Shown here: positions 62,001 to 64,000 of the stretch, one piece after another
Layout of the letters: the number at the start of each line of letters is the position of its first letter
Numbering within the stretch: the first letter of the stretch is position 1
From: Arenicola marina
Lineage: Eukaryota > Annelida > Polychaeta > Arenicolidae
Assembly: GCA_964019135.1 (NCBI GenBank)
Contig: OZ025263.1
Location: 19,259,123-19,323,122 of the forward strand
Length of the DNA: 64,000 nt
Direction: 5' to 3'
Translations under genes and position numbers: made by a program
Notes under the pieces: generated by a model
Database searches by the model: none
What the model saw: only the letters and a program-made list of their open reading frames with translations
Told to the model about the DNA's origin: nothing

Positions 62001-64000
62001 ATCAAAGATGGTGGTGACGGATAGAGGTGGGGAAGTGGTCTCTGGGATGGAGTCAGTTACGTCATCAAAGGTGGTGGTGTGAGATAGGGGTGGGGCAGTG
62101 GTCTCTGAAATGAAGTCAGTGACGTCATCAAAGATTGTGGTGTCAAATAGGGGTGGGGCAATGGTCTCTGGAATGAAGTCAGTTACGTCATCAAAGGTGG
62201 TGGTCTCAGATACGGGCGGGGGAGTGGGCTCTGGGATGGAGTCAGTGACGTCATCAAGTATGGTGGTGTTAGATAGGGGTGAGGCAGTGGTCTCTGAGAT
62301 GGAGTCAGTGACGTCATCAAAGAGGGTGGTGTCAGATACGGGTGGGGCAGTGGTCTTTGGGACGAAGACTGTGACGTCGTCAAAGATGGTGGTGTCGGAT
62401 AGGAGTGGGGCAGTGGTCTCTGGAATGAAGTCAGTGACGTCATCAAAGATTGTGGTGTCAGATAGGGGTGGGGCAGTGGTCTCTGGAATGAAGTCAGTTA
62501 CGTCATCAAAGGTGGTGGTCTCAGATAGGGGTGGGGAAGTGGTCTCTTGGGTGGAGTGAGTGACGTCATGAAATATGGTGGTGTTAGATAGGGGTTGGGG
62601 AGTGGCCTCTTGGATGGAGTCAGTGACGTCATCAAAGATGGTGGTGTCAGATAGGGGTGGGGCAGTGGTCTCTTGGGTGGAGTCAATGACGTCATCAAAC
62701 ATGGTGGTGTCAGATAGGGGTGGGGGAGTGGTCTGCGGAACGAAGTCAGTGACGTCATCAAAGATAGTGGTCTCAGATAAGTGTGGGAGAGTTGTCTCTT
62801 GAATGAAGTCAGTGACGTCATCAAAGATGGTGGTGTCGGATACGTGTGGGGGAGTGGTCTCTGGGATTGAGTCAGTGACGTCATCAAAGATGGTGGTCTT
62901 AGGTAGGGGTGGGGGAGTGGTCTCTGGGATGGAGTCAGTGACGCCATCAAAGATGGTCTCAGATAGGGGTGGGGAAGTGGTCTCTGAGATGGAGTCAGTG
63001 ACGTCATCAAAGATGGTGGTGACGGATAGAGGTGGGGAAGTGGTCTCTGGGATGGAGTCAGTTACGTCATCAAAGGTGGCGGTGTGAGATAGGGGTGGGG
63101 CAGTGGTCTCTGAAATGAAGTCAGTGACGTCATCAAAGATTGTGGTGTCAGATAGGGGTGGGGCAGTGGTCTCTGGAATGAAGTCAGTTACGTCATCAAA
63201 GGTGGTGGTCTCAGATACGGGCGGGGGAGTGGGCTCTGGGATAGAGTCAGTGACGTCATCAAGTATGGTGGTGTTAGATAGGGGTGAGGCAGTGGTCTCT
63301 GAGATGGAGTCAGTGACGTCATCAAAGAGGGTGGTGTCAGATACGGGTGGGGCAGTGGTCTTTGGGACGAAGACTGTGACGTCGTCAAAGATGGTGGTGC
63401 CGGATAGGAGTGGGGGAGTGGTCTCTGGAATGAAGTCAGTGACGTCATCAAAGATTGTGGTGTCAGATAGGGGTGGGGCAGTGGTCTCTGGAATCAAGTC
63501 AGTTACGTCATCAAAGGTGGTCGTCTCAGATACGGGCGGGGGAGTGGGCTCTGGGATGGAGTCCGTGACGTCATCAAGTATGGTGGTGTTAGATAGGGGT
63601 GAGGCAGTGGTCTCTGAGATGGAGTCAGTGACGTCATCAAAGAGGGTGGTGTCAGATACGGGTGGGGCAGTGGTCTTTGGGACGAAGACTGTGACGTCGT
63701 CAAAGATGGTGGTGTCGGATAGGAGTGGGGCAGTGGTCTCTGGAATGAAGTCAGTGACGTCATCAAAGATTGTGGTGTCAGATAGGGGTGGGGCAGTGGT
63801 CTCTGGAATGAAGTCAGTTACGTCATCAAAGGTGGTGGTCTCAGATAGAGGTGGGGAAGTGGTCTCTTGGGTGGAGTGAGTGACGTCATCAAACATGGTG
63901 GTGTCAGATAGGGGTGGGGGAGTGGTCTGCGGAACGAAGTCAGTGACGTCATCAAAAATAGTGGTCTCAGATAAGTGTGGGAGAGTTGTCTCTGGAATGA
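25468..64000 (-). CDS. MUC4-like transmembrane mucin (SEA-NIDO-AMOP-VWD-EGF-SEA-TM), 29 exons, 5' partial
   Basis: Predicted type I membrane mucin of the surface epithelium. Hand-built model; each exon is listed separately (61613-64000+ down to 25468-26027). All 28 junctions are phase-compatible and the total is 2416 in-frame codons with stop, which strongly supports the model. Order in window residues: Thr/Ser/Pro repeats 1-795; SEA 796-922; linker and NIDO about 923-1150; AMOP about 1170-1326; VWD with GDPH 1327-1574; beta-rich linker to 1643; nine EGF modules 1644-2086; short linkers; SEA 2098-2229; TM about 2232-2255; cytoplasmic tail to 2415. NIDO-AMOP-VWD-EGF-TM is the MUC4 core; two SEA domains and calcium-binding EGFs are extra. 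Mucins of this kind protect the cell surface and may present EGF modules to receptors. The symbol is left blank because orthology is not proven. Three introns begin inside minisatellites that contain the donor site. Confidence 0.85.
26283..26352 (-). repeat. Donor-like direct repeat, two copies, intronic
   Basis: Minus-strand unit TACACCGGCAGGAGGTAAGT, then GATATTTGCTC, present twice about 42 bp apart. Related to 27183-27245. Each copy has a near-consensus donor (GAG|GTAAGTG). Confidence 0.65.
26385..26665. repeat. Degenerate 20-21-bp tandem repeat, about 13 copies, intronic
   Basis: Copies of ATCCAGATTTGACCCCTTAG with many substitutions and small length changes. Confidence 0.85.
27183..27245 (-). 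repeat. Donor-like direct repeat, two copies, intronic
   Basis: Minus-strand copies of the type CAG(G/A)AGGTAAGT(G/T)AT followed by TTTGCTC, 36-41 bp apart. The same motif occurs twice at 26283-26352. Strong donor-like sites without a recognisable exon in front. Confidence 0.6.
27314..27358. repeat. 45-bp near-perfect palindrome
   Basis: TGCATCAAAGACCTTGCTAT is followed by GATCATAG and the inverted complement TAAGGTCTTTGATTGCA. There is essentially no loop and only one or two mismatches. Could extrude as a cruciform or be the head-to-head end of a small element. Confidence 0.85.
27431..27740. repeat. 110-bp tandem repeat, 3 copies, intronic
   Basis: Copies start at 27431, 27541 and 27651. 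Shared blocks are TACGCAACTGAAT, ATTTTAATTGAAGACGACGG and CGTTTTTGGTTCAACTTCAT. The third copy lacks the AATTTCGTATCTGATG part. Confidence 0.92.
28026..28210 (-). CDS. Exon 28: SEA domain 2, last part
   Basis: 185 nt, phase 2 in, 1 out (ATCGATG|GTTGGT). It encodes PVDADATGEARSRRGARSPP, then IGVTFTLSLSQERSSQHITD and DKNTIYID. VTFTLSLSQE matches VTFTLLLTEE of SEA1. It is 21 nt longer than its counterpart owing to a basic insert containing RSRR, a furin-like R-x-x-R site. The donor GTTGGT is weak. Confidence 0.75.
28538..28608 (-). CDS. Exon 27: SEA domain 2, middle part
   Basis: 71 nt, phase 0 in, 2 out (TTTCCA|GTAAGC), exactly the length and phases of exon 3. It encodes MWKVFGCHSDFKSIVVMF, then AEFAF. 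MW.V.GCH..F..IV...EFAF is clearly homologous to SEA1. The cleavage-loop Gly is absent (FKSIVV), so classical SEA autoproteolysis is doubtful. Confidence 0.85.
29760..29899 (-). CDS. Exon 26: SEA domain 2, first part
   Basis: 140 nt, phase 1 in, 0 out (ACATCG|GTAAAT). It encodes DCPLNFVVSATTFDYLVSFT, then DKEANNQSTALKTLKANVTT. Parallels exon 2 in length (143 nt), phases and start (C-P-x-x-F-V-x-S-x-T). Confidence 0.8.
30602..31285 (-). pseudogene. 5'-truncated CR1-like non-LTR retrotransposon RT fragment, intronic
   Basis: A minus-strand frame begins YDIKFNPKKSQLLIF (end of the RT fingers/palm block) and continues with KYDLFKVLCMSAYGCQLWDF, FYIAWRKVIRRLFDLPYRIH and SKFLPIM. The YGCQLWD....AWRK.IRR.F.LPYR.H block is typical of the C-terminal part of CR1/L2-like RT ORFs. 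A stop directly precedes it, so the copy is truncated. It sits in the intron between exons 25 and 26 in the same orientation as the gene. Confidence 0.82.
31758..31781 (-). CDS. Exon 25: 24-nt small exon
   Basis: TATTTGCAG acceptor and TACTG|GTAAGTA donor, phase 1 on both sides; encodes APRYGDST. Links the last EGF with the second SEA domain. If exons 24 and 25 are both skipped the frame is unchanged. Confidence 0.5.
32381..32389 (-). CDS. Exon 24: 9-nt microexon
   Basis: CTTTTTGCAG|CAATACCAG|GTCAGT: a strong acceptor followed 9 nt later by a good donor, phase 1 on both sides, adding P-I-P. Together with exon 25 it forms a short Pro-rich stalk. Evidence is splice sites and phase only. Confidence 0.4.
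32732..32845 (-). CDS. Exon 23: EGF module (last)
   Basis: 114 nt, phase 1 to 1 (GAAACAC|GTGAGT). It encodes DINECVSDPCMNSGLCVDRV, then NSFLCECSGNWMGALCET. DINEC start indicates calcium binding. Confidence 0.92.
33141..33254 (-). CDS. Exon 22: EGF module
   Basis: 114 nt, phase 1 to 1. It encodes EIDSCASLPCLNAASCTSQH, then MDYSCECLAGYTDRNCST. Six Cys with canonical EGF spacing. Confidence 0.92.
33335..33440 (+). mobile_element. tRNA-derived SINE-like sequence, intronic
   Basis: GACTCTGTAGGTAGTGCGTT (A-box-like), then TTGTCGAGTGTGTTCTCCAA and a poor B box (CTCAGATCCCGAAC). It shares the TGTCGAGTGTG core with the copies at 22433-22530 and 22860-22970. Confidence 0.5.
33835..34089 (-). CDS. Exon 21: laminin-type-like EGF plus calcium-binding EGF
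   Basis: 255 nt, phase 1 to 1. It encodes PCLEGTFGPHCALVCTCQTS, CDPKTGCSACATGWMGDDCT, then NINECAGSAPCGANTVCTDI and PGDYRCDCQQGYDVINKTHC. The first part has the dense Cys spacing of laminin-like/MEGF EGFs; the second is a clear cbEGF (NINEC). Acceptor TTTCCACCCAG. Confidence 0.9.
34220..35114 (+). mobile_element. Pogo/Tigger-like DNA transposon remnant, intronic
   Basis: Ends CAGTAAAACCTCCCT and AGGTTTTACTG are inverted repeats, and the element is flanked by TA on both sides, the target duplication of Tc1/mariner-pogo elements. Both subterminal regions carry several CCTCCCTAA(C/G)(C/T)CGATCG-type motifs. At 895 bp it is far shorter than an autonomous element. A plus-strand 36-codon fragment at 34757-34867 (see separate entry) fits a transposase N-terminus. 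Confidence 0.75.
34757..34867 (+). pseudogene. Transposase N-terminal remnant (pogo/Tigger-like)
   Basis: ATG-initiated frame MAATRKNAKVLPLSRKVELI, then GTKEHEGQSNYSHVPS and a stop. Basic start plus L-x-L-x-x-K-V-E-L-I resembles the first helix of the CENP-B-type/psq helix-turn-helix of pogo transposases. The remaining transposase is deleted. Confidence 0.45.
35568..35696 (-). CDS. Exon 20: calcium-binding EGF module
   Basis: 129 nt, phase 1 to 1. It encodes DVDECATTIFCDDIHGTCEN, then THGAYKCDCTDGYKLQPDGT and TC. Acceptor TTTCAATGAG, donor ATAC|GTGAGT. Confidence 0.9.
35839..35970 (-). CDS. Exon 19: EGF-like module
   Basis: 132 nt, phase 1 to 1. It encodes DRSSNPTTPCEDADLTCSHG, then CNATSAQCFCPRGFTMATDG and QTCE. 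Acceptor GTCCTGTCAG, donor GAAG|GTAACC. Confidence 0.88.
36218..38576. repeat. 51-bp minisatellite spanning the exon 18 donor site, about 46 copies
   Basis: Minus-strand unit: TGTCTGGACGGCTACACGCT, GACAGCCAATGGGGCGTGTG, then AATACG|GTGAG. The five copies nearest the exon have GTAAGT donors; most others have GTGAGT. A TGTGTCAG variant with 2 extra bases (near 37217, 37375 and 37478) breaks the 17-codon frame. Some units have GAAACGC or GACGCAC instead of GACACTC, which destroys the donor. Copies carry EGF-like coding sequence by origin, not necessarily by function. Confidence 0.95.
38528..38650 (-). CDS. Exon 18: calcium-binding EGF module; donor lies in a 51-bp minisatellite
   Basis: 123 nt, phase 1 to 1 with the first donor (GAATATG|GTAAGT). 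It encodes DIDECAEGRVNCGHLCKNLE, then CECLDGYTLTANGACEYG. The final Cys-Cys segment is the exonic part of a 51-bp tandem repeat. From here the minus-strand frame stays open through about 22 further units, to a 2-base insertion near 37487, so longer forms ending at later donors would also be in frame (repeats of CLDGYTLTANGACEYGE). Confidence 0.85.
38904..39026 (-). CDS. Exon 17: calcium-binding EGF module
   Basis: 123 nt, phase 1 to 1. It encodes DVDECDGGGSQGCSQDCLNT, then PGSYDCACHIGYRITNAQSC. DVDEC start and SYxCxCxxGY are the cbEGF consensus. Confidence 0.92.
39329..39450. repeat. 30-bp tandem repeat, 4 copies, intronic
   Basis: Unit CAACACGTCACAGATATGTG followed by TGTAGTCCAG, four nearly identical copies. 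Too few to show drift; no splice site is involved. Confidence 0.9.
39866..40030 (-). CDS. Exon 16: EGF-like module 2
   Basis: 165 nt, phase 1 to 1. It encodes GAHCEEDYDGCLDNPCEGFD, then TCSGCPEGFELDPIDKDCI. The first residues close the previous EGF (G-x-x-C); the rest is an EGF with an inserted acidic stretch (TPEQEETLNAA). Confidence 0.82.
40761..40936 (-). CDS. Exon 15: EGF-like module 1
   Basis: 176 nt, phase 2 in, 1 out (GGACAG|GTAGGT). It encodes TFNAQDARGGMSAALTPRIR, then LCNCTNGGQCIFD and VACNCSTGRTG. C-x-C-x3-GGxC and CxC patterns are EGF-like. The acceptor CCAATAG is weak but is the one that gives the needed phase. Confidence 0.75.
41306..41510 (-). CDS. Exon 14: beta-rich linker after VWD
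   Basis: 205 nt, phase 1 in, 2 out (TTCAC|GTGAGA). It encodes ENFRPTLLGEGTFKLLVRQ, then NTYTVMVEDTDGDKVKV and FENGTLTLTWAPESMEP. Alternating hydrophobic strands; corresponds in position to the segment between VWD and the first EGF of MUC4. No named domain assigned. Confidence 0.8.
42414..46895. repeat. 35-bp minisatellite spanning the exon 13 donor site, about 128 copies
   Basis: Minus-strand unit: CAGCATGACGCCGCCATCAC, then AG|GTACGTTTAGTGT. Variants mostly fall in the donor (GTACGT, GTAAGT, GTAGGT, GCAAGT) and in TGACAC/TGATAC/TGACAG on the plus strand. A few units are shortened (e.g. near 46160, 46290, 46510). The array occupies about 4.5 kb of the intron between exons 13 and 14 and overlaps the end of exon 13. 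Confidence 0.97.
46871..47044 (-). CDS. Exon 13: end of VWD region; donor lies in a 35-bp minisatellite
   Basis: 174 nt, phase 1 to 1. It encodes WKLGNIDASLFTYFHGESFY, then DLHVTPVFSD and GQCGDNKQCQHDAAIT. The last 22-25 bases (CAGCATGACGCCGCCATCACAG) are the exonic half of the 35-bp repeat. The exon-proximal donor is GC (ACAG|GCAAGT), whereas most other units have GT (GTACGT or GTAAGT). Because the unit is not a multiple of 3, use of the next donor would shift the frame, and read-through meets a stop at 46815. Confidence 0.8.
47425..47622 (-). CDS. Exon 12: VWD domain, C-terminal part
   Basis: 198 nt, phase 1 to 1. It encodes GFSLTITLKERMLDLVV, then GLTRGLLGVFNNNTADDLTA and PDGTVL. TRGLLGVFNNN.ADDL..PDG is a hallmark of MUC4/SUSD2-type VWD domains. 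Confidence 0.92.
48384..48518 (-). CDS. Exon 11: VWD domain, continued
   Basis: 135 nt, phase 1 to 1. It encodes DLHLYVNHNNWTDQFRAAAV, then NVTTDHYLMTVTKTSATSME and AVFES. Two N-glycosylation sequons (NWT, NVT). The donor TCAG|GTCTAG is weaker than the others. Confidence 0.82.
49004..49240 (-). CDS. Exon 10: VWD domain start with GDPH motif
   Basis: 237 nt, phase 1 to 1 (CTGGTCAG acceptor; GATCAG|GTGAAC donor). It encodes GWGFGDPHIRTLDGLEYTFN, GLGEYTML, NFTLQARTRLAQ, then IFSAFAVRD. GDPH (codons 49218-49229) is the Asp-Pro autocleavage motif known from gel-forming mucins, MUC4 and RGM proteins. The GLGEY and QARTR features are those of MUC4-type VWD. Confidence 0.92.
49582..49840 (-). CDS. 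Exon 9: second half of AMOP
   Basis: 259 nt, phase 0 in, 1 out (TGGTGGA|GTACGT). It encodes MCCYDTGWRRSW, GGHLMMANPRSS, then DVDPKEWCCHLSDNCRLFYD and VRPIDTCGSYRPP. The CCY, GG-H, P-x-x-CC...C..Y..RP..C..Y.PP spacing is the AMOP signature of MUC4-type proteins. AMOP is an extracellular Cys-rich adhesion-associated domain. Confidence 0.92.
50092..50536. repeat. 21-bp minisatellite spanning the exon 8 donor site, 21 copies
   Basis: Minus-strand unit GTGTCCAAG|GTATGCCGCTA(T), almost invariant (three units have CAT for TAT). The exon-proximal copy provides the last 10-12 exon bases; the rest is in the intron by the simplest model. Each unit holds the same donor AAG|GTATGC. The unit is 7 codons with no stop, so all 21 donors are frame-equivalent. 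Confidence 0.95.
50523..50996 (-). CDS. Exon 8: end of NIDO and first half of AMOP
   Basis: 474 nt, phase 0 to 0 (TTCCCCGCAG acceptor; donor TCCAAG|GTATGC). It encodes NTVQLVIISD..., MIGYTARAGADVIEY and GNFGIMATWVYTL (last NIDO strands), then AMOP Cys motifs KCIDWWVAERSGNG and TAQCPCDRRQLSWDRRW. The exon ends NRNHVSK-like (SRNHVSK) exactly inside the first unit of a 21-bp minisatellite; each later unit repeats the donor. Using a later donor would add VCRYVSK units in frame. Confidence 0.88.
51284..51616 (-). CDS. Exon 7: NIDO domain
   Basis: 333 nt, phase 0 to 0 (CCTACGCAG acceptor, CCCG|GTAAAG donor). It encodes VHANGLVSLGEF, then MVVLAPLWVDAKLRPGTEIW and later FDASLVVVVTWVNIYP. These match the NIDO pattern of NG-L-I-S-F, a D/A-P-(F/L)-W-(A/V)-D strand, and a late V-V-x-T-W strand. 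Extracellular; NIDO precedes AMOP in MUC4 and related proteins. Confidence 0.9.
52212..52345 (-). CDS. Exon 6: start of NIDO region
   Basis: 134 nt, phase 1 in, 0 out (ATCCAG|GTCAGA). It encodes QYHYGLEMGDLLLICSPDAS, then SLPKLWVNGHSYNRIQ. The last part continues into VHANGLVSLGE of the next exon, the typical entry strand of nidogen-like (NIDO) domains. The acceptor CACCACCAG has a weak pyrimidine tract; an alternative acceptor lies 18 nt downstream. Confidence 0.7.
52518..57645. repeat. 20-bp minisatellite in intron, about 255 copies, with higher-order blocks
   Basis: The unit is CATATCACTGCCCTATACGG with variants GACATATC, TATGCGG and a 19-bp form (CCTATAGGCATATCACTG). It fills most of the intron between exons 5 and 6. 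Blocks around 54.67-54.92 kb recur at 56.22-56.47 kb (offset about 1547 bp), including the rare unit CCTATTAGCATATCACTG at 54787, 55190 and 56334. Long plus-strand ORFs, one of 486 codons, are periodic artefacts. Confidence 0.97.
57837..57851 (-). CDS. Exon 5: 15-nt microexon
   Basis: TACGCAG|CTGGAATTCCCACTC|GTAAGTATA: both splice sites look strong and phase 1 is kept on both sides, adding P-G-I-P-T. It forms a short Pro-rich hinge between SEA1 and NIDO. Inferred only from splice sites and phase; the model is still in frame if it is skipped. Confidence 0.5.
58470..58545 (+). mobile_element. tRNA-like SINE head remnant
   Basis: GTGGCCCAAGCGG (A-box-like) followed very closely by GTGGTTCGAATCCCAC (B-box-like). 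The spacing is too short for a tRNA, as if the anticodon arm were deleted. Confidence 0.45.
58684..58847 (-). CDS. Exon 4: SEA domain 1, last part
   Basis: 164 nt, phase 2 in, 1 out (GTGGAGC|GTAAGT). It encodes TEYVEAANPSAQARVTFTLL and then LTEENKAQVAADALRDAAIL, the last strand-helix segment of the SEA fold. Matches VTFTLSLSQE... of the second SEA domain. Confidence 0.85.
59265..59335 (-). CDS. Exon 3: SEA domain 1, middle part with cleavage-site region
   Basis: 71 nt, phase 0 in, 2 out (TTCAC|GTAAGT). It encodes MWNVWGCHTVFRGTIVTL and then KELAF. FRGTIVTL aligns with the FRPGSVVV autoproteolysis loop of MUC1-type SEA domains; Gly is kept and Ser is replaced by Thr. Length and phases are identical to the paralogous exon at 28538-28608. 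Confidence 0.85.
60050..60692. repeat. 16-bp minisatellite in intron, about 40 copies
   Basis: Tandem CCACTGATGTACTGGG with variants GTACTCGG, GGGCAACT and GTACTGTG. It lies in the intron between SEA1 exons a and b. Periodic ORFs on the minus strand are artefacts. Confidence 0.95.
60870..60955 (+). mobile_element. tRNA-like SINE remnant in intron
   Basis: TAGGTCAGTTGGTAAGC resembles an A box and GGGGGTTCGAACCC a B box about 45 bp later. The T-stem and acceptor stem do not pair well, so a working tRNA is unlikely. Confidence 0.45.
61113..61255 (-). CDS. Exon 2: SEA domain 1, first part
   Basis: Acceptor TTGCCAG, donor TTG|GTGGGT; phase 1 in, 0 out; 143 nt. It encodes CPEDFVFSPTPVHYKGHFRM and then a helix with YLELKNRVSRL, the beta-alpha start of a SEA fold. 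The same start (C-P-x-x-F-V-x-S-x-T) occurs in the second SEA domain at 29760-29899. Confidence 0.85.
61613..64000 (-). CDS. Exon 1 (numbering within window): mucin Thr/Ser/Pro repeat domain, 5' partial
   Basis: Open from the window edge to the donor AATGTAG|GTGAGT, phase 1. About 38 tandem units of 63 bp encode a 21-residue repeat of type TTIFDDVTDSIPETTAPPLSD. The many Thr, Ser and Pro positions suit dense O-glycosylation. The conserved acidic FDDVTD core is unusual for a mucin repeat. Units have hardly diverged and show block duplications (315 bp and 1005 bp offsets). There are no stop codons or frameshifts over 2.4 kb, so coding constraint is maintained. The tail (TKVTTDRTTAPLSGTVTTTDRN) leaves the strict period. 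The signal peptide must lie beyond 64000. Confidence 0.93.

Noticed and set aside
62098..63879. Plus-strand ORFs of 153-258 codons (VVSDRGGAVVSGMKSVTSSK)
   Set aside because: Antisense shadow of the 63-bp mucin repeat; the minus strand has the splice donor, phase and domain context.

Overview
This looks like a eukaryotic nuclear window from an intron-rich, minisatellite-rich animal genome. The reasons are GT-AG introns with typical phases, extracellular EGF, SEA, NIDO, AMOP and VWD modules, non-LTR retrotransposon fragments and tRNA-derived SINE-like sequences. A non-vertebrate deuterostome fits best. My guess is a cephalochordate (amphioxus), but that is inference and nothing in the window proves it.

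Right part (25.5-64 kb, minus strand): one large gene for a MUC4-like membrane mucin fills more than half of the window. I built a 29-exon model by hand. Every junction is phase-consistent and the sum is 2416 in-frame codons including the stop. The 5' end lies beyond position 64000. From N to C terminus the protein has: a Thr/Ser/Pro domain of about 38 units of 21 residues; a SEA domain in three exons; NIDO; AMOP; a VWD domain carrying a GDPH motif; a beta-rich linker; about nine EGF modules, several calcium-binding; a second SEA domain in three exons of matching phase; a transmembrane helix; and a cytoplasmic tail with 11-residue repeats and a terminal Cys cluster. Order and content match the NIDO-AMOP-VWD-EGF-TM core of vertebrate MUC4, with two SEA domains added.

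The most striking signal is that three unrelated minisatellites in this gene each straddle a 5' splice site. They are 35 bp x about 128 (42.4-46.9 kb), 51 bp x about 46 (36.2-38.6 kb) and 21 bp x 21 (50.1-50.5 kb). Each unit carries the end of the exon plus the donor and first intron bases, so an exon is followed by tens to more than a hundred tandem donor sites. In two arrays the unit is a multiple of three, so choosing another donor would keep the frame.

Left edge (1-86, minus): a start codon, signal peptide and first Thr-rich residues of a second secreted or membrane mucin-like gene running off the window.

Middle (about 0.1-25.4 kb): apparently intergenic and dominated by tandem repeats: about 80 bp (0.35-0.77 kb), 21 bp (3.8-4.4 kb), 18 bp (9.0-10.1 kb) and a 46-bp array of 8.6 kb (13.2-21.8 kb) with a 2116-bp higher-order duplication, flanked by 114-bp direct repeats. 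Other contents are a non-LTR retrotransposon 3' fragment, nested hAT-like MITE sequence, G/C-tract-ended inverted elements and tRNA-like SINE remnants. A second non-LTR fragment and a pogo/Tigger-like element lie in introns of the mucin gene. Tandem arrays make up roughly 40% of the window. I saw no prokaryotic genes, CRISPR array or intact tRNA.
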